The notes beneath the pieces were generated by a model. It was not told where the DNA came from and searched no databases. It saw nothing but the letters and a program-made list of their open reading frames with translations. From the NCBI GenBank assembly GCA_946886405.1, contig CAMPIO010000061.1:1-20078 (forward strand): DNA of 20,078 nucleotides, given 5' to 3'. The translations under genes and the position numbers were made by a program. Source of the DNA: an uncultured Pseudoxanthomonas sp. (GTDB lineage: Bacteria; Pseudomonadota; Gammaproteobacteria; Xanthomonadales; Xanthomonadaceae). Shown here in pieces: positions 1-7,458 of the stretch (positions are counted from its first letter, which is position 1; the number at the start of each line of letters is the position of its first letter).

Positions 1-34
1 GCGGGAAGCGGCCTGACCCCACCACAGGAAGACA

Positions 35-65
35 CGACAACGGCGGGCATGTCCCGCCGTTGTCG
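35..65 (+). terminator. 13-bp inverted repeat, possible terminator of an upstream gene
   Basis: Positions 35-47 (CGACAACGGCGGG) are perfectly complementary to 53-65, with a 5-nt loop. There is no clear U-tract, only TTGTC inside the right arm. A reading frame that runs in from the left edge stops at TGA 14-16, so the hairpin may end that upstream gene. It sits 5 nt before the Shine-Dalgarno of the next gene, so it could also affect translation start there. Confidence 0.4.
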
Positions 66-80
66 CACCAGGAGCCCACG

Positions 81-563
81 ATGAGCGCCGACGTCCTCGC
101 GATCTACCGCACCCTGAGCCGCAAGCCCCTGGGCCACTGGCTGTTCTCGCGCCTGATCTGCTTCAAGGCACCCTACTTCGGCAGCATCGGCCCGCGCATG
201 ACGCGGCTGGAACCGGGACGTGGCGAAGCGACGATCCGCCACCGCCGCTCGGTCACCAACCACCTGGGCACCGTGCACGCGATCGCGCTGTGCAACCTGG
301 CCGAGTTCGTCGGCGGGCTCACCACGGACGTCAGCATCCCGCGCTCGATGCGCTGGATCCCCAAGGGCATGACGGTCGAATACCTGAAGAAGGCGGTCGG
401 CACGATGCATGCCGTGGCCACGCCGGCGTTCGAGCCGCGCGAATCGGAGGAGGGCTACGACCTGCCGATGGACGTCGTGGTCACCGATCCGCAGGGCGAA
501 CCGGTGTTCCGCGCCCGCATCGGCATGTGGGTGTCGCCGAAGCCCGCGCGCGACACGCACTGA
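81..563 (+). CDS. DUF4442 hotdog-fold protein
   Basis: A 160-residue protein that reads as a DUF4442-type single hotdog domain, related to acyl-CoA thioesterases such as PaaI/YiiD. The conserved core is visible: a basic amphipathic N-terminus (RTLSRKPLG, FSRLICFKAPYF), then the central helix region (NHLGTVHAIALCNLAEFVGG), where thioesterase relatives carry catalytic or substrate residues, then a C-terminal beta segment (VVVTDPQGEPVFRARIGMWV). I start at ATG 81 because GGAG lies at 71-74 with 6-nt spacing; an in-frame TTG at 60 lies inside the hairpin arm and has no ribosome site. No signal peptide or membrane segment, so probably cytoplasmic. It stands alone on the plus strand and converges on the DUF1304 gene. 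Substrate unknown; thioesterase activity is only a family-level inference. Confidence 0.85.
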   Translation: MSADVLAIYRTLSRKPLGHWLFSRLICFKAPYFGSIGPRMTRLEPGRGEATIRHRRSVTNHLGTVHAIALCNLAEFVGGLTTDVSIPRSMRWIPKGMTVEYLKKAVGTMHAVATPAFEPRESEEGYDLPMDVVVTDPQGEPVFRARIGMWVSPKPARDTH

Positions 564-578
564 GTTCTTCGAGGCAGG

Positions 579-675
579 TGTGGGAGCGACGTAAGTCGCG
601 ATCGCACAGCATCGGCTTGCATTGAGGCTGGCCATGCGCCTTGACGGCCCAATCGCGACTTACGTCGCTCCCACA
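579..675. repeat. REP doublet, 24-bp inverted repeat
   Basis: Positions 579-602 and 652-675 are exact reverse complements (24 bp) separated by 49 bp. Each arm contains its own small hairpin, GCGAC-GTAA-GTCGC, with a GNRA-type loop. This is the form of the REP sequences scattered between genes in Xanthomonadaceae, usually attributed to RAYT (TnpA-REP) transposases. It lies between two convergent genes, where such a doublet can act as a two-way transcription end or mRNA stabiliser. No RAYT gene is in the window. Confidence 0.85.
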
Positions 676-691
676 TCGGTCCTGACGTCGC

Positions 692-1042
692 TCAGCGAAG
701 CCACACCGCCACCAGCGCCGCGATCGCCGGCACGCCCTGCACGAAAAAGATGCGCTTGTTGACGCTCCACGCGCCGTACAGCGCGGCGATGATCACGCAC
801 AGCAGGAAGAACATGACCACGTTCCACTGCGCGGTCACCAGACCCCACAGCAGCCCGGCGGCGAGGAAGCCGTTGTAGAGCCCCTGGTTGGCGGCAAGCA
901 CGCGCGTGGTCTCGGCCTTCTCGGGCGTGTTGCGGAACGTCTTGAGGCCCAGCGGCCTGGTCCAGAGGAACATCTCGAGCACGAGGAAGTAGGCGTGCAG
1001 CGCCGCTACCAGCACCACCAATACGGCTGCGATCACGTCCAT
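692..1042 (-). CDS. DUF1304 integral membrane protein
   Basis: A 116-residue hydrophobic protein matching the DUF1304 family in length and pattern: an N-terminal helix (VIAAVLVVLVAALHAYFLVLEMFLW), a short polar loop carrying the typical FRNTPE segment, then three further membrane helices, the last near the C-terminus (GVPAIAALVAVWL). About four membrane spans in the inner membrane. The ATG at 1042 follows AAGGGAG with about 6-nt spacing, so the start is secure. Its function is unknown; members are small membrane proteins without an assigned reaction. It is the last gene before the REP doublet and converges with the DUF4442 gene. About 60 bp separate it from the transporter gene upstream on the same strand, so co-transcription is possible. 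Confidence 0.88.
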   Translation of the reverse strand: MDVIAAVLVVLVAALHAYFLVLEMFLWTRPLGLKTFRNTPEKAETTRVLAANQGLYNGFLAAGLLWGLVTAQWNVVMFFLLCVIIAALYGAWSVNKRIFFVQGVPAIAALVAVWLR

Positions 1043-1105
1043 TCCGGTCTCCCTTGTGTCAGCGAAGCATAGCCGGGTCGCGGGGCATCGTCTGCCCCTG
1101 ATGGC

Positions 1106-2470
1106 TCAGGTGCTGCCCGCCGTGGTGCGCCCGGTGACCGTACGCTCGGAGGGCAACTTCGATTCCTCGCGCAGCAACCTCCACGCACTGAAGGTCATGG
1201 CACTGGCGACCAGCAAGCCGGCACCGAACACGACGTTCGAGCCGAATGCGGACAGGAACTTGTGCAGCCAGACGAAGCTGAGATCGCCGCCGCGATAGAT
1301 GACGGTGTCGATCGCCGCGCCCGCCTTGTAGCGCCACTCGCGCCCGACCCGCGTGTAGATGGTCTCGCGCGCAGGCTTGGCCAGCGAGAACTCGCTGGCG
1401 CGCGTGACCACCTGCACGATGGCGACCATCATCGGCAGCGGCGACGCCGCCAGAATGGAGAACCCGATGATGATCGCGCACCCCGGGATCAACAGTGCAG
1501 GCGCGATACCGAACCGGGACAGCAACGTGCGCGTCAGCAGGAGTTGCACCACCAGGGTCAGCGAGTTGACCGCCAGGTCCAGCGTCGCGAAATAGTCGGC
1601 TCGCGCTTCCGCCGAGGCGAACATGGTGCGTGCGATGGCGTTCTGCTCGTTGTAGAGCAACGTGCCCACGCCGACGCCCATCACTACCATCGTGGCCAGC
1701 CAGCGCAACAGCGGCTCGCGGGCGATCAGCTTCAGCCCCGCCAGCACTTCACCGCCCATCGGGATTTCGCCACTCGTCTGCCGGCGCTCCGCCTCGCGTG
1801 CGACCGCCCAGGTACGCAAACGAAAGATGCACAGCACGCAGATCGAGAACAGGAACGCCGACACCAGCATCATGTTGGGGATGCCGACCCGGACGACCAT
1901 CGCCTTGGTGAGCATCGGACCGAGGAACGCCCCCATCGTGCCGGCCGCGCCAATGTAGCCGTAGTAACGGCGCGCCTCGGCGTTGGTGAACACGTCCGCC
2001 ATGAAGCTCCAGAACACGGCGACCGCGAACAGGTTGAACACCGTGATCCACAGGATGAAGGCCAATCCACGGCCTGCGATCCCGCTGTCGAACATGGCGT
2101 AGAACACGAGCAGCGTGGCAATGAAGAAGGCGTAGATCACCGGCAGGAAGACCCGCCGCGGGAAACGGCTCACCAGCCAGCCGTAGACCGGCTGCAGTAC
2201 CAGCATGATCACGAACACGGCGCTGAAGATGAACTGCAGCGTGAATTCACCGAGCGCGACGCCGCGATCTGCGAAGAAGGCGATCAGTGCCGGCGGAAAC
2301 ACCGCTTCGATGTCGCTGGAGGCCGCCATCGCCTCGCGCACCGGCCGCAGCACGTAGTAACCGCTCAGCAGGCAGAAGAAGTACACGAACGCCCACAGCA
2401 GCGGCGGAGATTCCGACATCGCCGTGCGGAATCGGTCGAACCGGGTGGTCGCTGGTGAAGACGGGTCCAT
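1106..2470 (-). CDS. MFS-like transporter, ATP/ADP translocase type
   Basis: A 454-residue inner-membrane transporter with about 12 predicted helices. The early segment FCLLSGYYVLRPVREAM is the hallmark of the bacterial ATP/ADP-translocase-like (NTP/NDP exchanger, COG3202) branch. Members in free-living proteobacteria are usually annotated simply as MFS transporters, and nucleotide exchange has not been shown for most of them. Further landmarks are WSFMADVFTNAEARRYYGYIGAAGTMGAFLGP in the middle (positions about 140-170) and VVTRASEFSLAKPARETIYT in the second half. I start at ATG 2470 (MDPSSPATTRF), which puts the first helix at about residues 24-42; the ribosome site is poor. An in-frame ATG at 2551 has a better AAGG site but would add a basic, non-conserved 27-residue leader. 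It is divergent from the GMC oxidoreductase across about 215 bp. Substrate unknown. Confidence 0.75.
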   Translation of the reverse strand: MDPSSPATTRFDRFRTAMSESPPLLWAFVYFFCLLSGYYVLRPVREAMAASSDIEAVFPPALIAFFADRGVALGEFTLQFIFSAVFVIMLVLQPVYGWLVSRFPRRVFLPVIYAFFIATLLVFYAMFDSGIAGRGLAFILWITVFNLFAVAVFWSFMADVFTNAEARRYYGYIGAAGTMGAFLGPMLTKAMVVRVGIPNMMLVSAFLFSICVLCIFRLRTWAVAREAERRQTSGEIPMGGEVLAGLKLIAREPLLRWLATMVVMGVGVGTLLYNEQNAIARTMFASAEARADYFATLDLAVNSLTLVVQLLLTRTLLSRFGIAPALLIPGCAIIIGFSILAASPLPMMVAIVQVVTRASEFSLAKPARETIYTRVGREWRYKAGAAIDTVIYRGGDLSFVWLHKFLSAFGSNVVFGAGLLVASAMTFSAWRLLREESKLPSERTVTGRTTAGST

Positions 2471-2684
2471 GGGGCGCGGCCTGCGATCGCTTCGTCGGGA
2501 CGCGGGCACCGCCCGCCTGTGGCGCGCAAGGTATCCGATGCACTGCAACATCGCCAGCCTTTCCGCCCGCGTACGCCATCGGAATCCCGCTGTGTGCGTT
2601 CCAGGCGCCGCGCGCTTCGCAAGCCCGAGCATTTGCTCTATCCCCCGCCGCTAGGTTCGGGCGGACTTCGCAACAGGGCAGCAT

Positions 2685-4328
2685 GTGTACGACTACATCA
2701 TCGTGGGCGCCGGATCGGCCGGTTGTGTCCTTGCCCACCGCCTGAGCGAAGACCCGGCGTGCCGCGTGCTGCTGCTCGAAGCCGGCCCGCGCGACTGGCA
2801 CCCCTTCATCCACATGCCGGCCGGCCTGGCCAAGCTGGTCGGCCAGAAAGGCGTCAACTGGAACTACGACACCGCGCCCGAACCGCATCTCGACAACCGC
2901 CGCCTGTGGTGGCCGCGCGGCAAGGTGCTGGGCGGTTCGAGCTCGATCAATGCGATGTGCTACATCCGCGGCGTTCCGCAGGACTACGACGACTGGGCGA
3001 ACGCCGGTGCCGACGGCTGGGACTGGGCCAGCACGCTGCCCTACTTCCGCCGCTCGGAAAACAACACGCGTGGCGCGGATGCGCTTCATGGGGGCGACGG
3101 CCCGCTGCATGTCTCCGACCTGCGCTACACCAATCCCTTGTCGGCCGCCTTCATCCAAGCGGGGGTGGAAGCGGGTTTCGCACGCAATGACGATTTCAAC
3201 GGCGCGGCGCAAGCCGGCTTCGGGCTATATCAGGTGACGCAGAAGGACGGCGCGCGCTGTTCGTCGGCCGTGGCCTACCTGGATCCCGCGCGTGATCGCC
3301 AGAACCTGGACATCGTCACCGGCGCGCTGGTCCGCCGCATCCTGCTGGAGAAGGGACGCGCCGTCGGCGTCGCTTATGCCCGCGGCGGGCACGAGGTCGT
3401 CGTGCGGTGCGGCAGCGAAGTGCTGTTGAGCGGGGGCGCGATCAACTCGCCGCAGCTGCTGATGCTGTCCGGCATCGGACCTGCGGAACACTTGGGGCAG
3501 ACCGGCGTCAGCGTGCGCCACGCCCTACCGGGTGTCGGCCGCAACCTGCAGGATCACCTCGATATCTGCACCCTGCAGCACAGCACCCAGCGTGTCACCT
3601 ACGACCGCGCCAGCGAACTGAAGACGGCGTTCGACTACTTCCTGCGTGGCCACAGTGGCCCGGGCAGCAGCAATATCGCCGAAGCCGGCGCTTTCGTCCG
3701 GTCCCCGCTGGCGCCCGATGATCGGCCCGACATCCAGATGCATTTCGTGCCGGCGATGCTGGACGATCATGGCCGCAACCGGCTTGCCGGCGATGGCTAC
3801 ACCGCGCACGCCTGCTTCCTGCGCCCGCGCAGCCGCGGCCGCATCCTGCTGGCCAGCGCGGATCCGCGTGCCGATGCGCGCATCGAAGCGAACTACCTGA
3901 GCGATCCGGAGGGCTTCGACCTGAGGATGATGGTCGAATGCGCCAAGCTGTCGCGCGACCTGTTCGCGCAGCCCGCGTTCGATGCCTATCGCGGCGCCCC
4001 GATCCATCCCGCACGCCATGACCTGTCCGACGCCGAACTCGTGGCCTTCATCCGCGCCAAGGCGGAGACCGTGTACCACCCCGTCGGCACATGCCGGATG
4101 GGAGACGACGAAGACGCCGTCGTGGATCCGCAGCTGCGCGTGCGAGGCATCGACGGGCTGCGGGTGATCGATGCCTCGGTGATGCCGTCATTGATCGGCG
4201 GCAACACCAATGCGCCGACGATCATGATCGCGGAGCGCGCATCGGACCTGATTCGCGGCGTGCCGACACTGTCTGCCGGACAGGTGCGCGCAGGTACCAC
4301 GACGGCCACGCTCGCCACCGCCCACTGA
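2685..4328 (+). CDS. GMC-family FAD-dependent oxidoreductase (alcohol/choline dehydrogenase type)
   Basis: A 547-residue glucose-methanol-choline oxidoreductase, normal length for the AlkJ/BetA group. The N-terminal Rossmann motif GAGSAG (residues 8-13) binds the FAD ADP moiety. GMC signature 1 is at about 77-96 (PRGKVLGGSSSINAMCYIRG) and signature 2 at about 250-266 (GGAINSPQLLMLSGIGP). The catalytic pair is present: His465 in YHPVGTCRMG and Asn509 in GGNTNAP. It should oxidise a primary alcohol or similar substrate to the aldehyde, passing electrons to the respiratory chain or a soluble acceptor. No signal peptide. The start is GTG 2685 with AGGG at 2675-2678; the overlapping ATG at 2683 is out of frame. 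There is no betB or betI neighbour, so a choline role is not supported; an AlkJ-like alcohol dehydrogenase is equally possible. Confidence 0.93.
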   Translation: MYDYIIVGAGSAGCVLAHRLSEDPACRVLLLEAGPRDWHPFIHMPAGLAKLVGQKGVNWNYDTAPEPHLDNRRLWWPRGKVLGGSSSINAMCYIRGVPQDYDDWANAGADGWDWASTLPYFRRSENNTRGADALHGGDGPLHVSDLRYTNPLSAAFIQAGVEAGFARNDDFNGAAQAGFGLYQVTQKDGARCSSAVAYLDPARDRQNLDIVTGALVRRILLEKGRAVGVAYARGGHEVVVRCGSEVLLSGGAINSPQLLMLSGIGPAEHLGQTGVSVRHALPGVGRNLQDHLDICTLQHSTQRVTYDRASELKTAFDYFLRGHSGPGSSNIAEAGAFVRSPLAPDDRPDIQMHFVPAMLDDHGRNRLAGDGYTAHACFLRPRSRGRILLASADPRADARIEANYLSDPEGFDLRMMVECAKLSRDLFAQPAFDAYRGAPIHPARHDLSDAELVAFIRAKAETVYHPVGTCRMGDDEDAVVDPQLRVRGIDGLRVIDASVMPSLIGGNTNAPTIMIAERASDLIRGVPTLSAGQVRAGTTTATLATAH

Positions 4329-4396
4329 GTACCCACATCGCGCGGCTATGCCCGCGTGGCGCGCGCCCGCACGACCTCCTGCGTGTTCAGAAAAGC

Positions 4397-4424
4397 GCCG
4401 CGCCGGACGCGGCTGTTCATTTTT
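4397..4424 (+). terminator. Rho-independent terminator after the GMC gene
   Basis: Stem GCCGCG (4397-4402) / CGCGGC (4408-4413), loop CCGGA, followed by TGTTCATTTTT, a broken but T-rich tail. It lies about 70 bp downstream of the GMC stop. A second hairpin without U-tract follows immediately (see next entry). Confidence 0.6.
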
Positions 4425-4425
4425 C

Positions 4426-4450
4426 CGCATCCCACCGAGGGTGGGACGCG
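4426..4450. repeat. Hairpin in the GMC / serine hydrolase gap
   Basis: TCCCACC (4430-4436) pairs with GGTGGGA (4440-4446) around a GAG loop, and CGC/GCG extends it past one mismatch. No U-tract follows on either strand. The rest of the 332-bp gap (4329-4660) shows a possible weak promoter and a possible 30-codon leader ORF just before the hydrolase, described separately, and otherwise nothing I recognise. Confidence 0.5.
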
Positions 4451-4571
4451 CGCGCTGGCGCGGGACTTGCATGTTCCTAAACGCGATGTGCCGCGCATGC
4501 CCGACGCGACGACAGCGGCCAGCTGAATTGGGACGCTCCGCACATCTGCAATCCGCAACAGGATGAACAAC

Positions 4572-4664
4572 ATGGACACGGAACCTCTCCTCGTTTGTGC
4601 AATGGAAAAAAGCAGCGTTATGATCGTCGGCAGCACGAGCTCACGCAGGCGCCACGCACGATGA
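4572..4664 (+). CDS. Possible 30-codon leader ORF coupled to the serine hydrolase
   Basis: ATG 4572 is preceded by AGGA at 4560-4563 with 8-nt spacing and opens a frame of 30 codons (starting MDTEPLLVCAMEKSS and ending in a basic RRRHAR tail) that stops at TGA 4662-4664. Its stop overlaps the hydrolase start as ATGA, a classic translational coupling geometry. I recognise no family, and a 30-codon frame in GC-rich DNA can arise by chance. If the weak promoter at 4595-4624 is the real one, this frame is not transcribed. Confidence 0.2.
   Translation: MDTEPLLVCAMEKSSVMIVGSTSSRRRHAR
4595..4624 (+). promoter_or_regulatory. Possible sigma70-type promoter of the serine hydrolase
   Basis: TATGAT at 4619-4624 matches the -10 consensus at 5 of 6 positions. 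TTGTGC at 4595-4600, 18 bp upstream, is a weak -35 (3 of 6). Transcription would start about 30 bp before the ATG at 4661. Confidence 0.3.
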
Positions 4665-6088
4665 ACCACAAGAAAAGCCGGCGGTCGCGGCATCTCTTCC
4701 GCGTCGGACTGGTCGGTCTGCTGCTTCCGCTGACGCTGTCGTCCACGGCACAGACGTCGTTGCGCTGGACGGGGGCCAATCAGGGCACCCAGGGAACCAC
4801 CGCGTCCGGCAATGCCACGGCCAACGCTGCTGCCTATGTTTCGCCGACGCAACCACGCCCCTATCGCGTCTCGCTGCCGCAGCAGAACATCCAGCCGCTC
4901 GCGGCCGGTTTCGACGTGCGCGCGTTCGAGACCATGGCGGAACACCTGACGGTCGGACAACGCGTGCCCGGCCTGGCCATGGCCATCGTCCACAATGGCC
5001 GCGTGCTGAGCGCGCGCGGGTATGGCGTCACCGACGTGGTGAATCCGCAGCAGGTCGATTCGCACACGGTGTTCCGGCTGGCCTCGCTGTCCAAGGCCTT
5101 CGCCAGCACGCTGACCGGGCTGATGGTGCAGGATGGTTCGCTGCGCTGGGACAGCAAGGTCAACCAGTTCGTGCCCGGGTTCCAGCTGAGCGACGCCAAC
5201 GCGACCTCGCACGTGACCGTCGCGGACGTACTGAGCCACAGCGTCGGCCTGCAAGCGCACAACGCCTTCGACCGTGACATCGAGGCCAACGCCGAGTACT
5301 ACGACGTTGCCCGCAAGCTCGCATACGCGCCACTGAAGTGCGCGCCGGGCGAATGCTACGCCTACCAGAACGTCGCCTTCAGCCTGATCGGCGATGTGGT
5401 GTTCGCCGCGTCCGGCACCTTCTACGACCAGGCGGTGGACCGCCGCATCTTCAAGCCGCTGGGCATGAACGACGCCAGCATGGGCCTGGCCGGCATAGAA
5501 GGCAGCACGCGCTGGGCGCGGCCGCACGTGCGCAGCCGCAACGGCTGGGTGTCGCTGACACCGAAGCCCACCTACTACCGTCTGCCGCCTGCCGCGGGTG
5601 TCAATGCCAGCGCCAGCGATCTCGCACAGTGGCTGATCGCCCAGACCGGCCATCGCCCCGACGTACTGCCGGCACCCTTGCTGGCGACGCTGCATGCACC
5701 GGTGGTGACCACCCCCGGCGAAATGCGGGGCGGCTGGCGGCGGGAACGCATCCATTCCGCCAGCTACGCGTTGGGCTGGCGCGTGTTCGATTACGCGGGC
5801 CAACAGGTGGTCTTCCATGCGGGCGCGGTACAGGGCTATCGCGGCCTGGTCGCCCTGGTGCCCGGCCAGGATTTCGGCGTGGCGATGGTATGGAACAGCG
5901 ACAGCTCGTTGCCGTCCGGCCTGCTGCCGACCATCCTCGATCGCGCGATGGGCCTGCCGGGCCAGCCGTGGGTGGAGACGCCTGCCGACTACGACCTGTT
6001 GCTTGCGGAGTCGCCCGAAGGAACGCCTGTCGATGGCAGGAAGGACAGCGGTACGTCGTCGCAGCGCGGCACCGCTTCGCCCCGCTGA
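4661..6088 (+). CDS. Exported serine hydrolase, class C beta-lactamase/DD-peptidase fold
   Basis: A 475-residue protein with a basic N-terminus (MNHKKSRRSRH) and hydrophobic core (GLVGLLLPLTLSSTA), consistent with a signal peptide cut near residue 30, so periplasmic or secreted. The beta-lactamase/S12 fold motifs are in order: SxxK as SLSK with nucleophile Ser142 and Lys145, YxN as Tyr235-Gln-Asn237, and the third box as His386-Ala-Gly388 in place of KTG. The HxG form is found in esterase, DD-peptidase and D-aminopeptidase relatives such as EstB and AmpH as well as some AmpC-like proteins, so antibiotic hydrolysis cannot be claimed. A low-complexity Gly/Thr/Asn/Ala linker (about 38-60) precedes the catalytic domain. 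I start at ATG 4661 because it gives a proper signal peptide; the ribosome site (GCAGG at 4645-4649) is distant. No ampR-type regulator is adjacent. Confidence 0.88.
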   Translation: MNHKKSRRSRHLFRVGLVGLLLPLTLSSTAQTSLRWTGANQGTQGTTASGNATANAAAYVSPTQPRPYRVSLPQQNIQPLAAGFDVRAFETMAEHLTVGQRVPGLAMAIVHNGRVLSARGYGVTDVVNPQQVDSHTVFRLASLSKAFASTLTGLMVQDGSLRWDSKVNQFVPGFQLSDANATSHVTVADVLSHSVGLQAHNAFDRDIEANAEYYDVARKLAYAPLKCAPGECYAYQNVAFSLIGDVVFAASGTFYDQAVDRRIFKPLGMNDASMGLAGIEGSTRWARPHVRSRNGWVSLTPKPTYYRLPPAAGVNASASDLAQWLIAQTGHRPDVLPAPLLATLHAPVVTTPGEMRGGWRRERIHSASYALGWRVFDYAGQQVVFHAGAVQGYRGLVALVPGQDFGVAMVWNSDSSLPSGLLPTILDRAMGLPGQPWVETPADYDLLLAESPEGTPVDGRKDSGTSSQRGTASPR

Positions 6089-6130
6089 GTCAACGCCGGG
6101 GCCGCTTCATCGAACGTCGGCGCGCGTTCG

Positions 6131-6667
6131 TCAGCGCGGCGTGTCCTGCTCGAGCATGGCCTTGAGCCTGGACAGGCCTTTTTCGTAATCCGCACCGATC
6201 ATCCGGTCGAACAGCAGACCCAGCCAGCGCTTGAACGGATTGAACCCGTGCGTGCTGTCGAACGCCCACGTCACGCGCGTGCCCTCGCCCTCCGGCGCAA
6301 GCAGATACGTCGCCTGGGCCTGGCTGCCGTCGAAGTCCAACGCCACCATGATGCGTCGCTGCGGATCGCTGGCCGTGATTTCCTGGCTGCCGCTACCCAC
6401 CGCGCGGTTGCCCGCCCAGCGCATGCGGGCACCCACGCCACGGGCTGGCCCCTCGAAGGTGTACTTGGCTTGCGGGTCGTATTCGGCCCACGGCGACCAC
6501 GCGCTGAAACGCTCGAACGAATCGAGGGTGGCGAAGACGTGATCTGGACTGCGCTCGATGACGACGCTGCGCTCGACATGGGTCGTCGAAGGCAGCAGCA
6601 GGCTAGCCGCCACGAAGATCAGACCCAGCACGGCAAAGGCCGCCAACACCCACTTGATGAACTTCAT
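6131..6667 (-). CDS. Membrane-anchored SRPBCC (START-like) domain protein
   Basis: A 178-residue protein with one N-terminal membrane helix (FIKWVLAAFAVLGLIFVAASLLL, about residues 3-25) followed by a polyketide cyclase/SRPBCC domain. Family cues are VERSVVIERSPDHVFATLDSF at the start of the domain, the FSAWSPWAEYDP segment, and the C-terminal helix (DRMIGADYEKGLSRLKAMLE). Such domains form a hydrophobic ligand pocket; the ligand is unknown. The start at ATG 6667 is fixed by an excellent GAGGAGG site 6 nt upstream. It is transcribed in the same direction as the histone-like gene but a strong terminator (6717-6753) lies between them, so it is probably transcribed separately. It converges with the serine hydrolase gene with 42 bp between stops. 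Confidence 0.87.
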   Translation of the reverse strand: MKFIKWVLAAFAVLGLIFVAASLLLPSTTHVERSVVIERSPDHVFATLDSFERFSAWSPWAEYDPQAKYTFEGPARGVGARMRWAGNRAVGSGSQEITASDPQRRIMVALDFDGSQAQATYLLAPEGEGTRVTWAFDSTHGFNPFKRWLGLLFDRMIGADYEKGLSRLKAMLEQDTPR

Positions 6668-6716
6668 GCGCTGCCTCCTCGGCACTCCCGGGACGGAAGC
6701 CTAGCCGTTCGCCCAT

Positions 6717-6753
6717 AAAAAAACTCTCCCCCCGCTGGGCACAGGGAGAGAGT
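6717..6753 (-). terminator. Rho-independent terminator of the histone-like gene
   Basis: Read on the minus strand: ACTCTC (plus 6748-6753), bulge, CCC, loop, GGG, GAGAGT (plus 6723-6728), then a run of seven T (plus-strand A run 6717-6723). It lies 30 bp beyond the histone-like stop codon and ahead of the SRPBCC gene. Confidence 0.88.
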
Positions 6754-6782
6754 CCATGGTGTTACGGATAACCGGGGTGGGC

Positions 6783-7241
6783 TTAGATCAGCGGAGCCGG
6801 GGTGGCCGGCAGCGCGACGGGGGCCGCTTTCTTCTTGGACTTCTTGGCAGGCTTCTTGGCGGCCTTCTTCGCGGCCTTCTTGGCCGGCTTCTTGGCTACT
6901 TTCTTGGCAGCCTTCTTCGCGGTCTTCTTGGCGGCCTTCTTGGCAACCTTCTTGGCCGGCTTCTTGGCTACTTTCTTGGCAGCCTTCTTCGCGGTCTTCT
7001 TGGTGGCCTTCTTGGCGGTCTTCTTGGCAGCCTTCTTCGCCGGCTTCTTGGCTACTTTCTTCGCGGCCTTCTTGGCGACCTTCTTCACTGCCTTCTTGGC
7101 CTTGGCGACCTTCTTGGCGACCTTCTTGGCAGCCTTCTTCACTGCCTTCTTCACGGTCTTCTTGGCCGCCGACTTCTTGGTGGCCTTCTTGGCAGCCTTC
7201 TTGGCGGCCGGTTTCTTCTTCGCAGCTTTCTTCGTTGCCAT
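6783..7241 (-). CDS. Histone H1-like Lys/Ala-repeat DNA-binding protein
   Basis: A 152-residue, extremely basic protein built almost entirely of lysine pairs separated by Ala, Val, Pro or Thr, in a four-residue rhythm (KKAA, KKVA, KKPA, KKTA). The last dozen residues (APVALPATPAPLI) are neutral and hydrophobic. This composition is that of the bacterial histone H1-like proteins (Chlamydia Hc2, Bordetella BpH1, Pseudomonas AlgP), which bind DNA without sequence specificity through flexible lysine-rich tails; here it is nucleoid-associated by inference. The start ATG 7241 has GAGGAG about 7 nt upstream. The strong amino-acid bias and a 72-bp tandem duplication within the gene imply that length varies between strains by repeat slippage. 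Long frames on the plus strand over this gene are hydrophobic mirror images of the AAG codons and are not genes. Confidence 0.92.
   Translation of the reverse strand: MATKKAAKKKPAAKKAAKKATKKSAAKKTVKKAVKKAAKKVAKKVAKAKKAVKKVAKKAAKKVAKKPAKKAAKKTAKKATKKTAKKAAKKVAKKPAKKVAKKAAKKTAKKAAKKVAKKPAKKAAKKAAKKPAKKSKKKAAPVALPATPAPLI
6875..7018. repeat. 72-bp tandem duplication inside the histone-like gene
   Basis: Positions 6875-6946 and 6947-7018 are adjacent direct copies, 72 bp (24 codons) each. They are identical over the first 57 bp and then differ at only a few positions. A third, more diverged partial copy follows from about 7021. The unit keeps the reading frame. Confidence 0.85.
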
Positions 7242-7423
7242 GTGATGGCTCCTCGTCAGTGAACTATGGATTTTTACGTCTGGTTACAGCACATCTGCCC
7301 GGAGGCAGGCCCAGCTGCAAGAAACGCCGCGGGAGTCGGACCCGTCGGCAGCCGTCGTCGCGACACGCGCGGCGATACGGATTCCCCAGGGGGCCAGGCG
7401 TGCGAAACCCGGCTCCCTACAAA

Positions 7424-7458
7424 TACGAAAACACCCGCGTCGCCAGGCGATGCGGGTG
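7424..7458 (-). terminator. Minus-strand Rho-independent terminator with no known gene before it
   Basis: On the minus strand, CACCCGCATCGCC (plus 7446-7458) pairs with the 13 bases of plus 7432-7444, with one G-T pair, and is followed by TTTTCGTATTTG. The stem is long and the tail T-rich. It ends a transcript coming from the right, but no protein gene ends here; the histone-like gene starts only about 180 bp further on. Confidence 0.6.

Noticed and set aside
579..675. Insertion sequence ends or integration site
   Set aside because: Only 49 bp lie between the repeats and there is no target duplication or transposase; the sequence matches the REP type.
1262..2458. 398-codon open frame on the plus strand
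   Set aside because: Mirror of the transporter gene; its translation is a His/Arg/Gln/Asp-rich string with no family pattern, an artefact of GC-rich codon use.
4661..6088. Antibiotic resistance beta-lactamase (AmpC)
   Set aside because: The third active-site box is HAG rather than KTG, the protein is longer than AmpC, and no ampR lies next to it; only the fold can be assigned.
6756..7262. Two hydrophobic, Leu/Gly/Phe-rich frames on the plus strand over the histone-like gene
   Set aside because: They are the complement of lysine/alanine codons (CTT, TTC, GGC); no ribosome site and no known family.
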